Shown piece by piece: positions 8,197 through 18,466 of a stretch of 64,000 bases of DNA; position 1 is the first letter of the stretch, and each line of letters begins with the position of its first letter. Below the pieces are notes generated by a model. It saw only the letters and a list, made by a program, of their open reading frames with translations, did not search any database and was not told the origin of the DNA. This DNA is from Picrophilus oshimae DSM 9789 (GTDB lineage: Archaea > Thermoplasmatota > Thermoplasmata > Thermoplasmatales > Thermoplasmataceae): positions 584,971 through 648,970 of the forward strand of contig NZ_FWYE01000001.1 of NCBI RefSeq assembly GCF_900176435.1. Direction: 5' to 3'. The position numbers and the translations under genes are program-made.

Positions 8197-10854
8197 ATGC
8201 TATTAAAAACATTTTATAAGATAGTGATTATACTTATAGGTGGACTTTTTCTGTTCTCCGGTTTCAGCCTAAGCTCTCCCGGGGCAGTGCCTGTAAGCAT
8301 TAATCATATTAATCAATATGCAACAAACAGCAATTATGGTAACATTGCCTCAACAACCGATCTTTTAAATAATAGCGTTCTTCCAGGAAATTATAATGTT
8401 ATGGCACCGGTGCGGGAGCCATACATAACAATGTATAATCCTGTAAATCATGATACCTATGTATCATCATATCCATACGAGGATATATATTATAATTACG
8501 GTCATTACATTTACTGCTATAATATAACAGTTCTAAATGCCACAGGGCATATTTTGACAACAATAAATACGGGCAGCAATGATACCTCTGCAATAACCTA
8601 TAATTCAAATAACGGCAACGTCTATGTTCTTGGATATTATTCAAATACGGTCTCGGTTATAAATGGATCAACAAACAGGCTCACAGCGATAATAAACGTT
8701 GGAAAGAATCCCTACTCTGCCGTATTTGATCCGTACAATAATTATTTATACGTCGCTAATTATAATTCAGGAAATGTATCTGTTATAAATACCGAAAATA
8801 ATAACGTTATATCCAGTGTAAATATATCCGGATATCCCGATGCCATGGCATACGATCAGTACAATCACGAGGTTTATGCGGCTGCCTATGATTCTAATTA
8901 TATCTATATAATAAACGGCACATCTTTAAAAAATGAAATAAATATGTATTATTCATCACCGATATACATGATATATAATCCATACAATAAATATATGTAT
9001 ATTTTAAACTGCAGGGAATACTACGTTGAAACCCTGAACACATCAAACAATAATAGTGTTTCATACATAGAAACTGATATCTACGATTATTCATTCAATC
9101 CATATTCAATGATATATAACCATGAAAATCATTATATTTACATGTCAGGATACGATGATAGTAAAATGGCGGTGCTTAACAGCAGCAGTGTTGTTTACTG
9201 CATAAAAGATTTGGAAGATTTAAACAGCATCGTTTACAATTCATATAATAATGAGGTATATGCAGATTCATACTATGATCAGGTCTATGCAATAAATAAT
9301 TCGTATAATATAATAAAAACAATCAGCACAGGAAGGGATCCTGAATTCATGTCATATAATAATTTTACAAATGAAATCTATGTTCCAAATTCATGTTCCG
9401 GCAATGTATCATTTATAGGATCAAATAACAATATTACAGGATCTGTGAACCTGTCCCTTGGAACATTTGACTCTGCGTATGATGTATTAAACGGATACCT
9501 TTATGTAACAAACTCAATACTTAACACTGTTTCTGTTTTAAATGCCGGAACCGGCCATATTATAAAAACAATAAACGTTGGGGAGACACCGGAGGATATA
9601 ATATACGATCCATCAAATAATAATATATATGTTGCCAATGAATGCTCAGATTACATCTCAATTATAAGCGGTTCATCAAATACTGTTATTAAAAACATAA
9701 GTATATATCATGCAAAATCATTATTATACGATCCGGCAAACCATGATGTCTACGTTGGAACCGATTACTACGATTTTTATGTTATAAATTCAAGCTATTC
9801 TGTTTCATGCCATGGTGATGTTTATGATATATGCAGCATGGCATACGATCCTGTCAATAATCTAATATACGCAGCATCATACTGTCCGCATCTTTATGTT
9901 ATAAATGCAAGCGACAATGTATCATGCTTTAATGATGGCGGTCTTATAAACCATGTTGTCTATGCAAATGGTTATATATACCTTGCCAGTGAATCAAACG
10001 GTATGGTATATTTAATATCAAATAATAAGACCATAAATAGTATTAAGGTTGGGACCTCGCCAAATGGAATATTATACAATTCAGGCGATAATTCAATCTA
10101 CGTGGCAAACACCGGATCAGATAATATATCAGTGATAAAAAACAATGAAACTGTTGGATCATTGAATATTGGCTCTTACCCGCTTGGTATTTCATGTGAC
10201 CCTGGCAATCATGATATGTTTGTTACTGATTACCTATCAAACTCTGTAAACTTCATTGATAATATAGGCATTGCACATGTAAACGTCTATGAACGGGGAC
10301 TGCCATATGGAATTCCATGGTCGATAACGATTAATGGAATTAAATACAGTACTTCATCGAACTTTATATCAATGGAAGTATCCTCAGGAAATGTTTATAA
10401 TTATGCTGTATACACACCGGATTATGCAAGATATATCGCGGCAAACCAGTACGGTGAGATAACAGTTAATGGCAATTCAAACATTTACATACATTTTCAG
10501 GAGATAAACTACATGGTTTTATTCAATGAAACCGGCGCATCCGGGACATGGCATGTAAATATAAACGGAAGGAACTACTCATCAAATAAAAGTAACATTA
10601 TGGCATGCCTGCCATACGGAAATTACAATTACAGTGCATATTATGATAACCACAGCATTTCCGGTAATTTCACAATAAATGGAAACAATGTATATATTAA
10701 TATAGGATTCCCGGCAGGCTTAAAATCAGGGCATTCAGGAAACGAAATTATCAATGATAACAATGAACAAAATTATCCTGGAATTTACTTATTTATATTA
10801 ACAATAATTGCATTATCATTAATTGCCATAAGTGTTTTAATAAAACGGAAATAA
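8197..10854 (+). CDS. Secreted, membrane-anchored YVTN-type beta-propeller surface protein
   Basis: 885 residues. An N-terminal hydrophobic signal segment (about 8-28) ends near FSLSSPGAVP. A long array of about 40-residue blades follows to about residue 685, each with a YDPxNNxxYVANxxSxxVSVIN-like core (YVTN/NHL type). Next come two Ig-like modules with the ERGLPYGIPWSITING and ETGASGTWHVNING signatures common in Thermoplasmata surface proteins, then an Asn-rich linker and a C-terminal helix (about 861-881) followed by KRK, placing the protein outside the cell on a membrane anchor. N-x-S/T sequons are very frequent, so it is a likely acceptor for the glycan machinery later in the window. Ligand unknown. 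Confidence 0.87.
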   Translation: MLLKTFYKIVIILIGGLFLFSGFSLSSPGAVPVSINHINQYATNSNYGNIASTTDLLNNSVLPGNYNVMAPVREPYITMYNPVNHDTYVSSYPYEDIYYNYGHYIYCYNITVLNATGHILTTINTGSNDTSAITYNSNNGNVYVLGYYSNTVSVINGSTNRLTAIINVGKNPYSAVFDPYNNYLYVANYNSGNVSVINTENNNVISSVNISGYPDAMAYDQYNHEVYAAAYDSNYIYIINGTSLKNEINMYYSSPIYMIYNPYNKYMYILNCREYYVETLNTSNNNSVSYIETDIYDYSFNPYSMIYNHENHYIYMSGYDDSKMAVLNSSSVVYCIKDLEDLNSIVYNSYNNEVYADSYYDQVYAINNSYNIIKTISTGRDPEFMSYNNFTNEIYVPNSCSGNVSFIGSNNNITGSVNLSLGTFDSAYDVLNGYLYVTNSILNTVSVLNAGTGHIIKTINVGETPEDIIYDPSNNNIYVANECSDYISIISGSSNTVIKNISIYHAKSLLYDPANHDVYVGTDYYDFYVINSSYSVSCHGDVYDICSMAYDPVNNLIYAASYCPHLYVINASDNVSCFNDGGLINHVVYANGYIYLASESNGMVYLISNNKTINSIKVGTSPNGILYNSGDNSIYVANTGSDNISVIKNNETVGSLNIGSYPLGISCDPGNHDMFVTDYLSNSVNFIDNIGIAHVNVYERGLPYGIPWSITINGIKYSTSSNFISMEVSSGNVYNYAVYTPDYARYIAANQYGEITVNGNSNIYIHFQEINYMVLFNETGASGTWHVNINGRNYSSNKSNIMACLPYGNYNYSAYYDNHSISGNFTINGNNVYINIGFPAGLKSGHSGNEIINDNNEQNYPGIYLFILTIIALSLIAISVLIKRK

Positions 10855-10874
10855 ATTTAAAATTTTATAATTTT

Positions 10875-12356
10875 TTAAAGATTTTTGAATAGATCGTCGT
10901 TTACAGTGCTTATGCTTAGATTCCCCCTTGAGTAGTCAACGTAGACGTTCTTTAGCTTTAGGTATTCTGAGATTCCGTACTTGCTTCCCTCGCCGGCCTG
11001 CCCTGTCAATCTGAATCCTGTATGATACCCCTGTGATGCCTCAGGCCCTGGCATGTTCACGTATAGTTCACCGAACCTTATCTTCTCGGATGCCTCAAAT
11101 ATTAACTCAGGATCCTCTGTGAATAAATAAGAGGCAAGTCCGTACTTTGAATCATTTGCCTTTTCGTATAATTCATCGACACTGGATACACTCTCTGCGC
11201 CTATGACCGGGCCAAAGATCTCCTCCTGGAATAATGGCGAATCCTGTGGAACGTTTTCTATTATCGTCGGTTCATAGAAGTATCCATTCTTGTATTTTCC
11301 TGATAGCTCCGGTTTTTTGCCGCCAAGGAGTATTTTATATCCCGAGCTCCTTGCAATATCAACGTATTTTTCCGTTGTTTCAACCGCGCTTTTATTTATC
11401 AATGGGCCCATGTCAGAGCTCTCCGGGTCTCCAAGTTTTATTCTTTTGCTTACCTCAATGAACTTTTTCATAAATTCATCGTATATATCCTCGTGTATGT
11501 ATAATCTTTCAGCGGCTATGCATGACTGGCCAACGTTTAAATACTTTGCCCAGACCAGGGACTTTAATGCCCTTTCAATGTTTGCGTCCTTCCAGACCAT
11601 GAACGGTGCCTTTCCGCCGAGCTCAAGTATCAATTTGGCCATGTTCTTTGATGCATTTTCCATGATCCTCTGGCCCGTGGATGTCGATCCAGTCATTGTT
11701 ATCAATGATACCTTTTTATGCTCAACGATGTAATCACCTATTTCAGAGCCCTTGCCTGTTATTAGATTTAAAACGCCCTTTGGTATTCCGGCATCAACAA
11801 ATTTTTTCACGAGCCATTCCGCAGTTAATGGTGTGTCTGAGCTTGGCTTTAATATTACTGTGTTTCCAGTTAAAAGTGCAGGCGCAAGCTTTCTTATCAC
11901 CATTGCTGCAGGGAAGTTCCATGGCGTTATTGCTATTACTATTCCATATGGAACCTTGTATTGAAAGATCTTTCTTTTATTGCTTGTGCCCTCAACGATG
12001 TCCCCGGTTAGCTTTCTCTCGAATTCCGTGTAATACTGTAACTGGTCTATAACGCCCTCGGTTTCATCCATGGCCTCCCTTTTCACCTTTCCGTTCTCTT
12101 TAATTAAAAGATCCGTTAGCTGATCTTTATCCTTTGATATTAGTTCAAGGGCTTTGTAAAGTATTTTTGACCTTTCCATTGACGTCATGTCGCTCCATCT
12201 TTTGAATGCATCCTCTGCAGAGTCAATTGCAGCATCAACATCATTCCTTGTTGCAGCTGGAAACGTATCAAGAACCTCGCCTGTGCTTGGATTGTACTTT
12301 TTTATGGTCTCGCCGCTGGATGAATCCCTCCACTCACCATCTATGTAAATTTTCAT
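10875..12356 (-). CDS. Aldehyde dehydrogenase, probably glyceraldehyde dehydrogenase of the non-phosphorylative Entner-Doudoroff pathway
   Basis: A 493-residue ALDH-superfamily enzyme with PWNF (146-149, catalytic Asn), the NAD(P)-binding Lys in ILKPSSDTP (about 170), the GSTSTG turn, the general base Glu in ELGGKAPF (about 245) and the nucleophile Cys in GQSCIAAER (about 279). From memory, the overall sequence, including the segment MPGPEASQGYHTGFR, matches the Thermoplasma/Picrophilus glyceraldehyde dehydrogenases that oxidise D-glyceraldehyde to glycerate with NADP. Substrate assignment is from that resemblance, not from motifs. An MFS transporter gene lies 41 bases upstream. A TATA-like stretch (about 12373-12388) suggests its own leaderless promoter. 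Confidence 0.88.
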   Translation of the reverse strand: MKIYIDGEWRDSSSGETIKKYNPSTGEVLDTFPAATRNDVDAAIDSAEDAFKRWSDMTSMERSKILYKALELISKDKDQLTDLLIKENGKVKREAMDETEGVIDQLQYYTEFERKLTGDIVEGTSNKRKIFQYKVPYGIVIAITPWNFPAAMVIRKLAPALLTGNTVILKPSSDTPLTAEWLVKKFVDAGIPKGVLNLITGKGSEIGDYIVEHKKVSLITMTGSTSTGQRIMENASKNMAKLILELGGKAPFMVWKDANIERALKSLVWAKYLNVGQSCIAAERLYIHEDIYDEFMKKFIEVSKRIKLGDPESSDMGPLINKSAVETTEKYVDIARSSGYKILLGGKKPELSGKYKNGYFYEPTIIENVPQDSPLFQEEIFGPVIGAESVSSVDELYEKANDSKYGLASYLFTEDPELIFEASEKIRFGELYVNMPGPEASQGYHTGFRLTGQAGEGSKYGISEYLKLKNVYVDYSRGNLSISTVNDDLFKNL

Positions 12357-12397
12357 GGTTAATTATTTTTAGATATTATAAATATATTTTCAAAGGT

Positions 12398-13723
12398 TCA
12401 ATTCAATTCCATGTTCTTTGTCTCAGGTGCAACGAGAAAAGTTATTGTAAATCCAATCAATTCGAAGATTATTAAAAAGATTAAAACGTACCTTAGATTT
12501 AATGTGTATAATATTAAAGGAAATGCTATTGTTCCAAGTATTGCGCCTATCCTTGAGATCGATGTTGCAAACCCCATGGCAGTTGACCTTATCCTTGTTG
12601 GAAAGATCTCAACGGGATAATCGTATGTTATATTCGTCGGTCCAAGGTTATGGAACAAATGCATCGTTGCAAATGCAAGAAATGTAAATACTATATCTAT
12701 TCTTACATAACCGTAGATCATTTCAAATATAAATAATGAAATGGCAGCACCGCCGAAGCCTATTAATTCAAGGTCACGCCTGCCTGCCCTTTCAATGAAG
12801 TATATGCATATTAAAAAGCCTGCAAAGACAGGTATCTCCTCGAGAATTGTTGCAAAAACCGATGCAACGATGCTTGAGCTTCCAGTAAAGAATACCGAAG
12901 GCGTGTACTCCCAGACGCCGTAGCTTGCAATATCATATGAAAACCATGCCAGTGAAACAAAAACTGTGTACTTTAAATACCTGTTTGAAAAAAGATCCCT
13001 GAAACTGCTTCTTCCACTCTCTGTTTTCGGTATCTCGTTTAATTCTATGCCAATGGACGATGAGACCCTGTTCGAGACCTCAAGGGCCTTATCCTTCATG
13101 TTCATATGCGATAGCCAGAAGGGGCTCTCCGGCAGCGTTCTCCTGCTTAATATAACTATTAAAGGTATTATCGCGGCGGTTCCATACATAAAACGCCATT
13201 GATATGCCCCTGTGTAATGTATGATTGGTATCGATAATAAAAGAAAGACGATGCTTCCTATTGTCCATGCAAATATGTTAAAGATCAGGAACCTGCCCCT
13301 GGTGTTTTTCGGCGAGAACTCTGCCTGTATCGATGAGCTTATAGGATAATCCGCGCCTATGCCTATTCCTGCAAGTATCTCAAAGATTATAAATTCATAG
13401 ACATTGAATGATAATGCAGTAAGTATAAGAAAGACAGCAGTCAATGATAAATCGTATTCATACAATCTTTTCCTTCCCAGGGTATCTGCAAGATGCCCCA
13501 TGGAGAAGCCGCCAAGCAGCATTCCTATAAAAAGCGAGGATCCCATGAATGCAGTTATAACCGCATTTGAGGATGGGTTTAAATAACCTGACATGTAAAT
13601 ATAGGCTATTGAATATATTGTTAAAATATAGCCGTCCATGAAGACGCCCATTGATGATAATGCCGTTATCTTTAACAGCATTGGGCTTACAGGTATGTTA
13701 TCAATTCTTCTGTTCTCAAACAT
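12398..13723 (-). CDS. MFS transporter, sugar-porter-like
   Basis: 441 residues, about 12 hydrophobic segments. The loop after TM2 reads GHLADTLGRKRLYEYD, the major facilitator signature (G-x-x-x-D-x-x-G-R-K/R), and GIGIGADYPISSS in TM4 and FPTRIRSTAMG after TM10 resemble the sugar and organic-acid porters. Substrate unknown; being directly upstream of glyceraldehyde dehydrogenase makes a sugar or sugar acid plausible, which is inference only. It is probably proton-driven, since the growth medium of such organisms is strongly acidic. Confidence 0.87.
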   Translation of the reverse strand: MFENRRIDNIPVSPMLLKITALSSMGVFMDGYILTIYSIAYIYMSGYLNPSSNAVITAFMGSSLFIGMLLGGFSMGHLADTLGRKRLYEYDLSLTAVFLILTALSFNVYEFIIFEILAGIGIGADYPISSSIQAEFSPKNTRGRFLIFNIFAWTIGSIVFLLLSIPIIHYTGAYQWRFMYGTAAIIPLIVILSRRTLPESPFWLSHMNMKDKALEVSNRVSSSIGIELNEIPKTESGRSSFRDLFSNRYLKYTVFVSLAWFSYDIASYGVWEYTPSVFFTGSSSIVASVFATILEEIPVFAGFLICIYFIERAGRRDLELIGFGGAAISLFIFEMIYGYVRIDIVFTFLAFATMHLFHNLGPTNITYDYPVEIFPTRIRSTAMGFATSISRIGAILGTIAFPLILYTLNLRYVLIFLIIFELIGFTITFLVAPETKNMELN

Positions 13724-13784
13724 TTTAAATGTGTATTATAAATAAAGATAAAAAGTATATTATAAATATCTTATTTTTATAAAA

Positions 13785-14096
13785 TCATCCCTTCCATATG
13801 CCTATGCCAAGGCCTATGATAAAAACAATCAAAAAGAATGTTACATTAATAGATGATAGATGAAGCGATGATGTATAATTGTATGTATAATTAGAAAGAC
13901 CGGTTATTATATTCGAGAAGTTAACCTTTGGTATAAATGATAAATCTATAAATGATGCTATTAACAGTGCAACGACCAAAAGTACTATTGCAACAATAGC
14001 CTTTTTTGCAACCATGCCGAATAGCAGGCCATCTACAAAGACCAGGGCCAGGGTTATATAATTCTGGTATGGCTCCAAATAAGACGGATATATCAT
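13785..14096 (-). CDS. Small membrane protein, unknown function
   Basis: 103 residues with three hydrophobic segments (about 14-31, 33-52 and 83-101) and an extracytoplasmic-looking loop holding several N-x-S/T sites (NYTYNYTSS). No family recognised. It stands alone between the MFS transporter and TrmJ genes on the same strand, with gaps of 61 and 54 bases. Confidence 0.55.
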   Translation of the reverse strand: MIYPSYLEPYQNYITLALVFVDGLLFGMVAKKAIVAIVLLVVALLIASFIDLSFIPKVNFSNIITGLSNYTYNYTSSLHLSSINVTFFLIVFIIGLGIGIWKG

Positions 14097-14150
14097 AATA
14101 AAATAACTTTATCTGGTATTTAAATCTTTATTTAGCATTCCGTAAATAAT

Positions 14151-14858
14151 CTATCTTATCCTGTTTATTATTCTTCTAAATATTCCCATAATCTTAAAGT
14201 ACTCGGCATCTGTTATATTTGATCTTGCGGCAATGCGCCTTGCCATAACAGAGAGTTTATCGACCTTTGGCTTTTCATAGCCCAAAAGGTTAAGAAGCTC
14301 CTCAAAGCGGTTTATCATTATATTGAAATGCTCAGGGCTTATATAATTGTTTGATTCTATTATATTTCCGGAGTAAACCCTTTTAATCATCTCGTATAAT
14401 ATTATTGCAACGGCATGTGATAGATTATAAACAGGGTACTCAGGATTACCTATAATTTTTATGAAAAAATTGCATTTTGATAATTCATAGTTATTCAATC
14501 CATTGTCCTCCCTGCCAAAGACCAGGGCAACACGTTTTCCATTTAAACCGTAATTGTCCCAGAAGTATTCAGGCGATACAGGAACCCTTGAAAATTTATT
14601 TCCTGATTTTGAGACATCCGATGTGCCGGCTATTATATCAAAGCCGGAAACAGCATCATCGAAGCTATTGTATATTCTGGCATTATCAAGTATGTACAAC
14701 CCGTGCATTGCACGCCTTCTGGCATCCTCATCGATAGGCGTCTTTACTATCCTTAAATCTGTTAAACCGCTGTTCGCCATTGATCTGGCAACCGCACCGA
14801 TGTTCCCCTGGTACTTTGGTTCGACAAGGACAACAGAGATTAATTTATTTACTTCCAT
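14151..14858 (-). CDS. trmJ: SPOUT tRNA methyltransferase, TrmJ-like
   Basis: 235 residues with the SpoU/TrmJ trefoil-knot motifs: VLVEPKYQGNIGAVARSMAN (motif 1, with the catalytic Arg), VFGREDNGL (motif 2) and YPVYNLSHAVAIILYE (motif 3, SAM-binding knot). TrmJ 2'-O-methylates position 32 of tRNAs. The C-terminal segment (about 165-235) would be the dimer or tRNA-contacting extension. Its ATG directly abuts the stop of the FKBP gene upstream, so the pair is one transcription unit. That the methylated base is position 32 is inferred from family resemblance. Confidence 0.87.
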   Translation of the reverse strand: MEVNKLISVVLVEPKYQGNIGAVARSMANSGLTDLRIVKTPIDEDARRRAMHGLYILDNARIYNSFDDAVSGFDIIAGTSDVSKSGNKFSRVPVSPEYFWDNYGLNGKRVALVFGREDNGLNNYELSKCNFFIKIIGNPEYPVYNLSHAVAIILYEMIKRVYSGNIIESNNYISPEHFNIMINRFEELLNLLGYEKPKVDKLSVMARRIAARSNITDAEYFKIMGIFRRIINRIR

Positions 14859-15626
14859 TTACTGCGTTTCTTTTACATTGTTTTCATTGTTCTCTGGCTT
14901 TTCACTGTTCTCTGTTTTTTCACTGTTTTTCTGTTCCTCTGGTTTCTCCTCTTTCTTCTCCTCTTTTTTGTAGAACTCCTTTATGTAAACATCGTAATCC
15001 GGCAAATATTTCCTTATATCATTTACAAGACGGTACTTTGCATCGACCCAGTAGGCATCGAACTTTGCGTTCTCCGGTATTGTTATCTCTATATTTTCAT
15101 TTATTTTAACATCAAACTCGCTTGAATCATTGTAATCCATGTCTATTAATGCCTTTACCTTTTCAACTGGGTCTGTAACAACCTTTTTCACCTCGTATTT
15201 ATAGTAAATGTCCTTGCCGGCCAGCTCGTGATTGTAATCTATTAAAACCCTGCCTGGTGTGACCGTTATTACCTTTCCTATCTTGTTTCCGATGTTTACC
15301 TGCTGTCCAACCTCCGGATTTATGTTGTTTTTCTGGAACTCCCTCATGGGAACGACCTTTATGTTCTTTGGATCCCTCTCTCCATAGGCGTCCTTTGCAG
15401 GAACAACCACCTCGTACTCCTTTCCAACCTCTGCATTTAAAAAGGACTCGTTTATCTCCTTGAAAAGGCCATCCTGGCCAACTATCATTACTATGTCCCT
15501 GTATTTTTTCTTTTCATCGTATATGTTATTTTCCTTTGCAAGCTCCTCTTTACTTGTTGATATTAACTTTTTGTCAGCACCAGCACGCATTTCAAAGCTT
15601 ATCTCTATGAAATCTCCATTATTCAT
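14859..15626 (-). CDS. FKBP-type peptidyl-prolyl isomerase with acidic-basic tail
   Basis: 255 residues. The start NNGDFIEISFEMRA and the segment VGKEYEVVVPAKDAYGERDPKNIKVV are typical of the archaeal/SlyD FKBP class, with the insert-in-flap (IF) chaperone domain between, containing GQQVNIGNKIGKV and VLIDYNHELAGKDI. A middle region (about 150-215) is archaeal-specific. The last about 35 residues are a low-complexity Glu/Lys/Asn run, probably disordered. It is intracellular (no signal peptide) and a folding helper in the cytosol. It is translated immediately before TrmJ. Confidence 0.9.
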   Translation of the reverse strand: MNNGDFIEISFEMRAGADKKLISTSKEELAKENNIYDEKKKYRDIVMIVGQDGLFKEINESFLNAEVGKEYEVVVPAKDAYGERDPKNIKVVPMREFQKNNINPEVGQQVNIGNKIGKVITVTPGRVLIDYNHELAGKDIYYKYEVKKVVTDPVEKVKALIDMDYNDSSEFDVKINENIEITIPENAKFDAYWVDAKYRLVNDIRKYLPDYDVYIKEFYKKEEKKEEKPEEQKNSEKTENSEKPENNENNVKETQ

Positions 15627-15728
15627 CGTTAACCACCAATAATTTCTTTGAGATTATTTATTTCTATTTATATTTATTTGAATTAACATGAAACAATATT
15701 TATATGGAAATTAGAATACTGTTTTTAA

Positions 15729-16645
15729 ATGGATCATTTCATCTCAGTTATAGTAACAGCATACAATCGCAGTGAATATTTACTGGATGCGGTTAAAAGT
15801 GCATTAAATCAAACCCTATCTAAAGAAAATATGAGATAATAGTAATTAAGAATTATAATGATGATAACATAGATGAATTTTTAAACAAAAATAATATAAA
15901 AAATATAATAATGGATGGCACAATTGGTGAATATCTTTACAAGGGTATAAATGAATCTAAAGGTGATATAATATCGTTTTTAGACGATGACGATCTATTT
16001 TTTAATAATAAACTGGAAATCATTATAAAATATTTCAATAATGGCTATGACTATGTTCATAACAAGGCAGAGATTATGGGAAATAAAATGGACAACGTCT
16101 ATGGCGGTATTGCGTTTAATATGTCATCTATATCAATAAAAAAGGATTTTATAAATATAGATCATCTTAAAAATAATGTTTTTACAAATCAAGATACATT
16201 TATGTATTATTCATGCCTTGAAAATCATGGCCAGGCCATAGACATAAAAGATGTATTAACAGTTTATAGAATAAATAACAGTGTTACTAATGCCGTTACA
16301 AAATCTTTTGATGATTATGAATCAAAACGTTTAAAAAAAGCTATGCTATTTAATGATAGCTATCTAATTTTTATATCAATTTTTAAGAATAAACATGTCG
16401 TTCATGATATAAAATCAAACATCTTTTTGAACGATCTCACCATATTCTCAAGGAAAAAATACAAAAGGCCTAGATATTTTATATATTTTTTACTTTACAA
16501 GAAATACTGGAATAAAAGATTTGCAATCTTTGAATATTTTTCATTATTGCTCTTTGGCAATATCGCCAGGAGTGTATTGACTAACAAAAGAAAGAAAAGA
16601 TTTTTTAATTATATTAGTAAATATGAAGCAAATGGCGAGTTCTGA
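15729..16645 (+). pseudogene. GT2 glycosyltransferase, interrupted by a frameshift in an A run
   Basis: Starts MDHFISVIVTAYNRSEYLLDA, the GT-A fold opening, then runs out of frame after SKEN at an A4 run (15826-15829) and hits TAA at 15837. The close paralogue at 45451 has A5 at the same place and reads through. After the shift the frame continues from about 15830 as EIIVIKNYND, then MDGTIGEYLYKG and the metal-binding FLDDDDLFF, to a basic C-terminus ending at 16645. With one more A it would be about 305 residues. It transfers a sugar from a nucleotide sugar; specificity unknown. Bases 15779-16018 are about 95% identical to 45504-45744, and the rest is not. Confidence 0.82.
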
Positions 16646-16829
16646 TATTTATAATAAATAAAACATAAAATGTAAAATTATATAATAAACTTTAATTGTA
16701 AAAAAGAAGAAAAACTATTCAATAAAATGGGGAGATATAGATAAGACCAAAACATGACGCTGCCATGTAAAATAATATATTTACGAATGTTATTCTTTCA
16801 GGTTTGGTTTGCTTTCCTTCATCTTGTTC
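16646..16829 (-). other. Intergenic stretch with a possible decayed coding remnant
   Basis: On the minus strand the frame through 16738-16800 reads ERITFVNILFYMAASCFGL, a membrane-helix-like segment with no start codon, between the two glycosyltransferase genes. It may be the relic of a small membrane protein or chance. Nothing else is seen here. Confidence 0.2.
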
Positions 16830-17705
16830 TTAATGTTCCTTGGTTTTTGATAATAAAGACTCAATTTTTTCCAATGACTTATTTTCAATGGGAAAATCCA
16901 TATAATAATTTATCGCATCTTTAATTCCAAATGAGTATATAATAAAATACTTATAAAGTTTCGTCAACGGTTTACCATTTAATAAGTCATTGATAAACCA
17001 TCCCACTAGTTGCCAAATAAAAATGGAGAGGTTTATCTTTCTCTCTCTTAATAAAATGAAAGAATTTCTGCACATAAGATATAATCTCCAATCAGGTTCT
17101 ATAGGTTTTTTACTATTATTAACGATGAGACCCAATCTATGATCTAGCATTTTGGTCGTAGTTGTTATGATTTTGTAACCCATACGTAAGACGTTGAAAT
17201 CAAAATCAAAGTCTATTTGATCCATGAAAAATTCCTCTCTGTACTTTAATCCTTTTTTGAATAGCTCGCTATTGATTAGGCTTCCACTAATTATGGGGTA
17301 ATTTATTTCAATGAAATAATCTTTTTTAGATTGAATATTATGCATGTTTAAACTAATTATACCAATCTTATAACCACTAAACATTAAATTAGCATTATAT
17401 ATCACATTAGATATATTCTCAAGTAATATCGAATCTTGGTCAAGCGTCAGTATATAGTCATAACTATACATTAATTCCTCTAAGCCCAAGTTAAGAGCTT
17501 TACCAATGCCATAATTTTTGTCAAGTTTTTTTAATTTTATCGTAGGGTTATTTTCCGAAATTTTTTCGATAAAATTAGAATTCAAAGATTTGTTATCTAT
17601 AATCAATATTTTATCACAATATCTTGTGGCTTGTTTTAACACCGCCTCGAATCTTTCTTCGTCTGGGTTGTACGTTACGATTATACATCCGATGTTATTA
17701 TTCAT
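16830..17705 (-). CDS. GT2 glycosyltransferase, rhamnosyltransferase-like
   Basis: 291 residues. The opening NNIGCIIVTYNPDEERF, then ILIIDNKS, KNYGIGKALNLGLE and the metal-binding LTLDQDS resemble the RfbF/WbbL rhamnosyltransferase branch of GT2. It has no obvious transmembrane helix except a weak C-terminal hydrophobic patch, so it is likely membrane-associated on the cytoplasmic side. The assignment to rhamnose is inference, supported by the rml genes just to the right. Its ATG overlaps the stop of the cas1 relic upstream (17702-17705), so it may depend on whatever transcription enters through that relic. Confidence 0.8.
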   Translation of the reverse strand: MNNNIGCIIVTYNPDEERFEAVLKQATRYCDKILIIDNKSLNSNFIEKISENNPTIKLKKLDKNYGIGKALNLGLEELMYSYDYILTLDQDSILLENISNVIYNANLMFSGYKIGIISLNMHNIQSKKDYFIEINYPIISGSLINSELFKKGLKYREEFFMDQIDFDFDFNVLRMGYKIITTTTKMLDHRLGLIVNNSKKPIEPDWRLYLMCRNSFILLRERKINLSIFIWQLVGWFINDLLNGKPLTKLYKYFIIYSFGIKDAINYYMDFPIENKSLEKIESLLSKTKEH

Positions 17706-18302
17706 TCAACCCTCACCATTGTCTTATTATAAAGTTTAATGGCTTTTCCCTCTTTAATCTTTTTCTTTTGATACCAAAGCGTTGACTTGTTTATCTTCAA
17801 TACTTTCCTTTCCCCCGGATCGATTGACATAATTCTATCCCTGAGATCACTGGTATCATTCCTTGACATCGTAATATCAGGTATCTTGAATTCCAATGAT
17901 TTTGCCTTTCCTAACACGTATCTGCTCAATTCCCTGATATTTTCAAACATTATGTTCTCTAATGTATACTGTTTATTCCTGAACTCATAACGCTTGTTGA
18001 AATTGTCCTTTATTTTCTCAATCAAAAGCTTTGCTGTATCTGGCTTCAACCTGATATGGTAGTTCTCGGTTGTTATGAAGTCTGATCTCTTTAGTTTACA
18101 GCAATTCGATAACGGAATAATCCACAACATATCTAAACAATTCCTGTAAATCGTATACAAGAGGATGCTTGGACGATGCTAATTCGTGTAAAAATCCAAT
18201 AGATACATCAAGACCTATTGTGTTGATGTCTTTCCTTACCATTGATTCCAGTATTGCATATCCATAGTTCAGTAAAGCGTTGATAGGATCGGATGCATTC
18301 AT
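17702..18302 (-). pseudogene. cas1: cas1 relic (C-terminal two-thirds, frameshifted)
   Basis: Two frames on the minus strand match Cas1, the CRISPR spacer integrase. The upstream one (18302-18096) reads SDPINALLNYGYAILESMVR, then IGFLHE with the metal-ligand His, and VYDLQELFRYVVD with an acidic ligand. After a one-base insertion near 18098 the rest follows in the other frame: KLKRSDFITTENYHIRL to the terminal INKSTLWYQKKKIKEGK. The N-terminal domain and the first catalytic Glu are absent; possible decayed coding runs to about 18345, then the rhamnose cluster begins. No other cas gene or repeat array is seen nearby. Almost certainly non-functional. Confidence 0.85.
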
Positions 18303-18435
18303 AGCGATTGCATGGACCGTTCACTTTCATATATTAGCCTCGATGCGTGATGGGGCAGTTCCATGGCTTTAATACTATACAACAATCGGCCTTATATTTT
18401 TCAGAATCAGCAGCAGATTAATAACAATAGCAAAA

Positions 18436-18445
18436 TTTTATAAAC
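18436..18445 (+). promoter_or_regulatory. TATA-like box of the GC-richer rml cluster
   Basis: The sequence ttttataaac is centred about 27 bases before the ATG at 18467. This spacing supports 18467, not 18455, as the rmlA start, with a leaderless transcript. Confidence 0.5.
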
Positions 18446-18466
18446 GGATGCTTTATGTACGATTGG

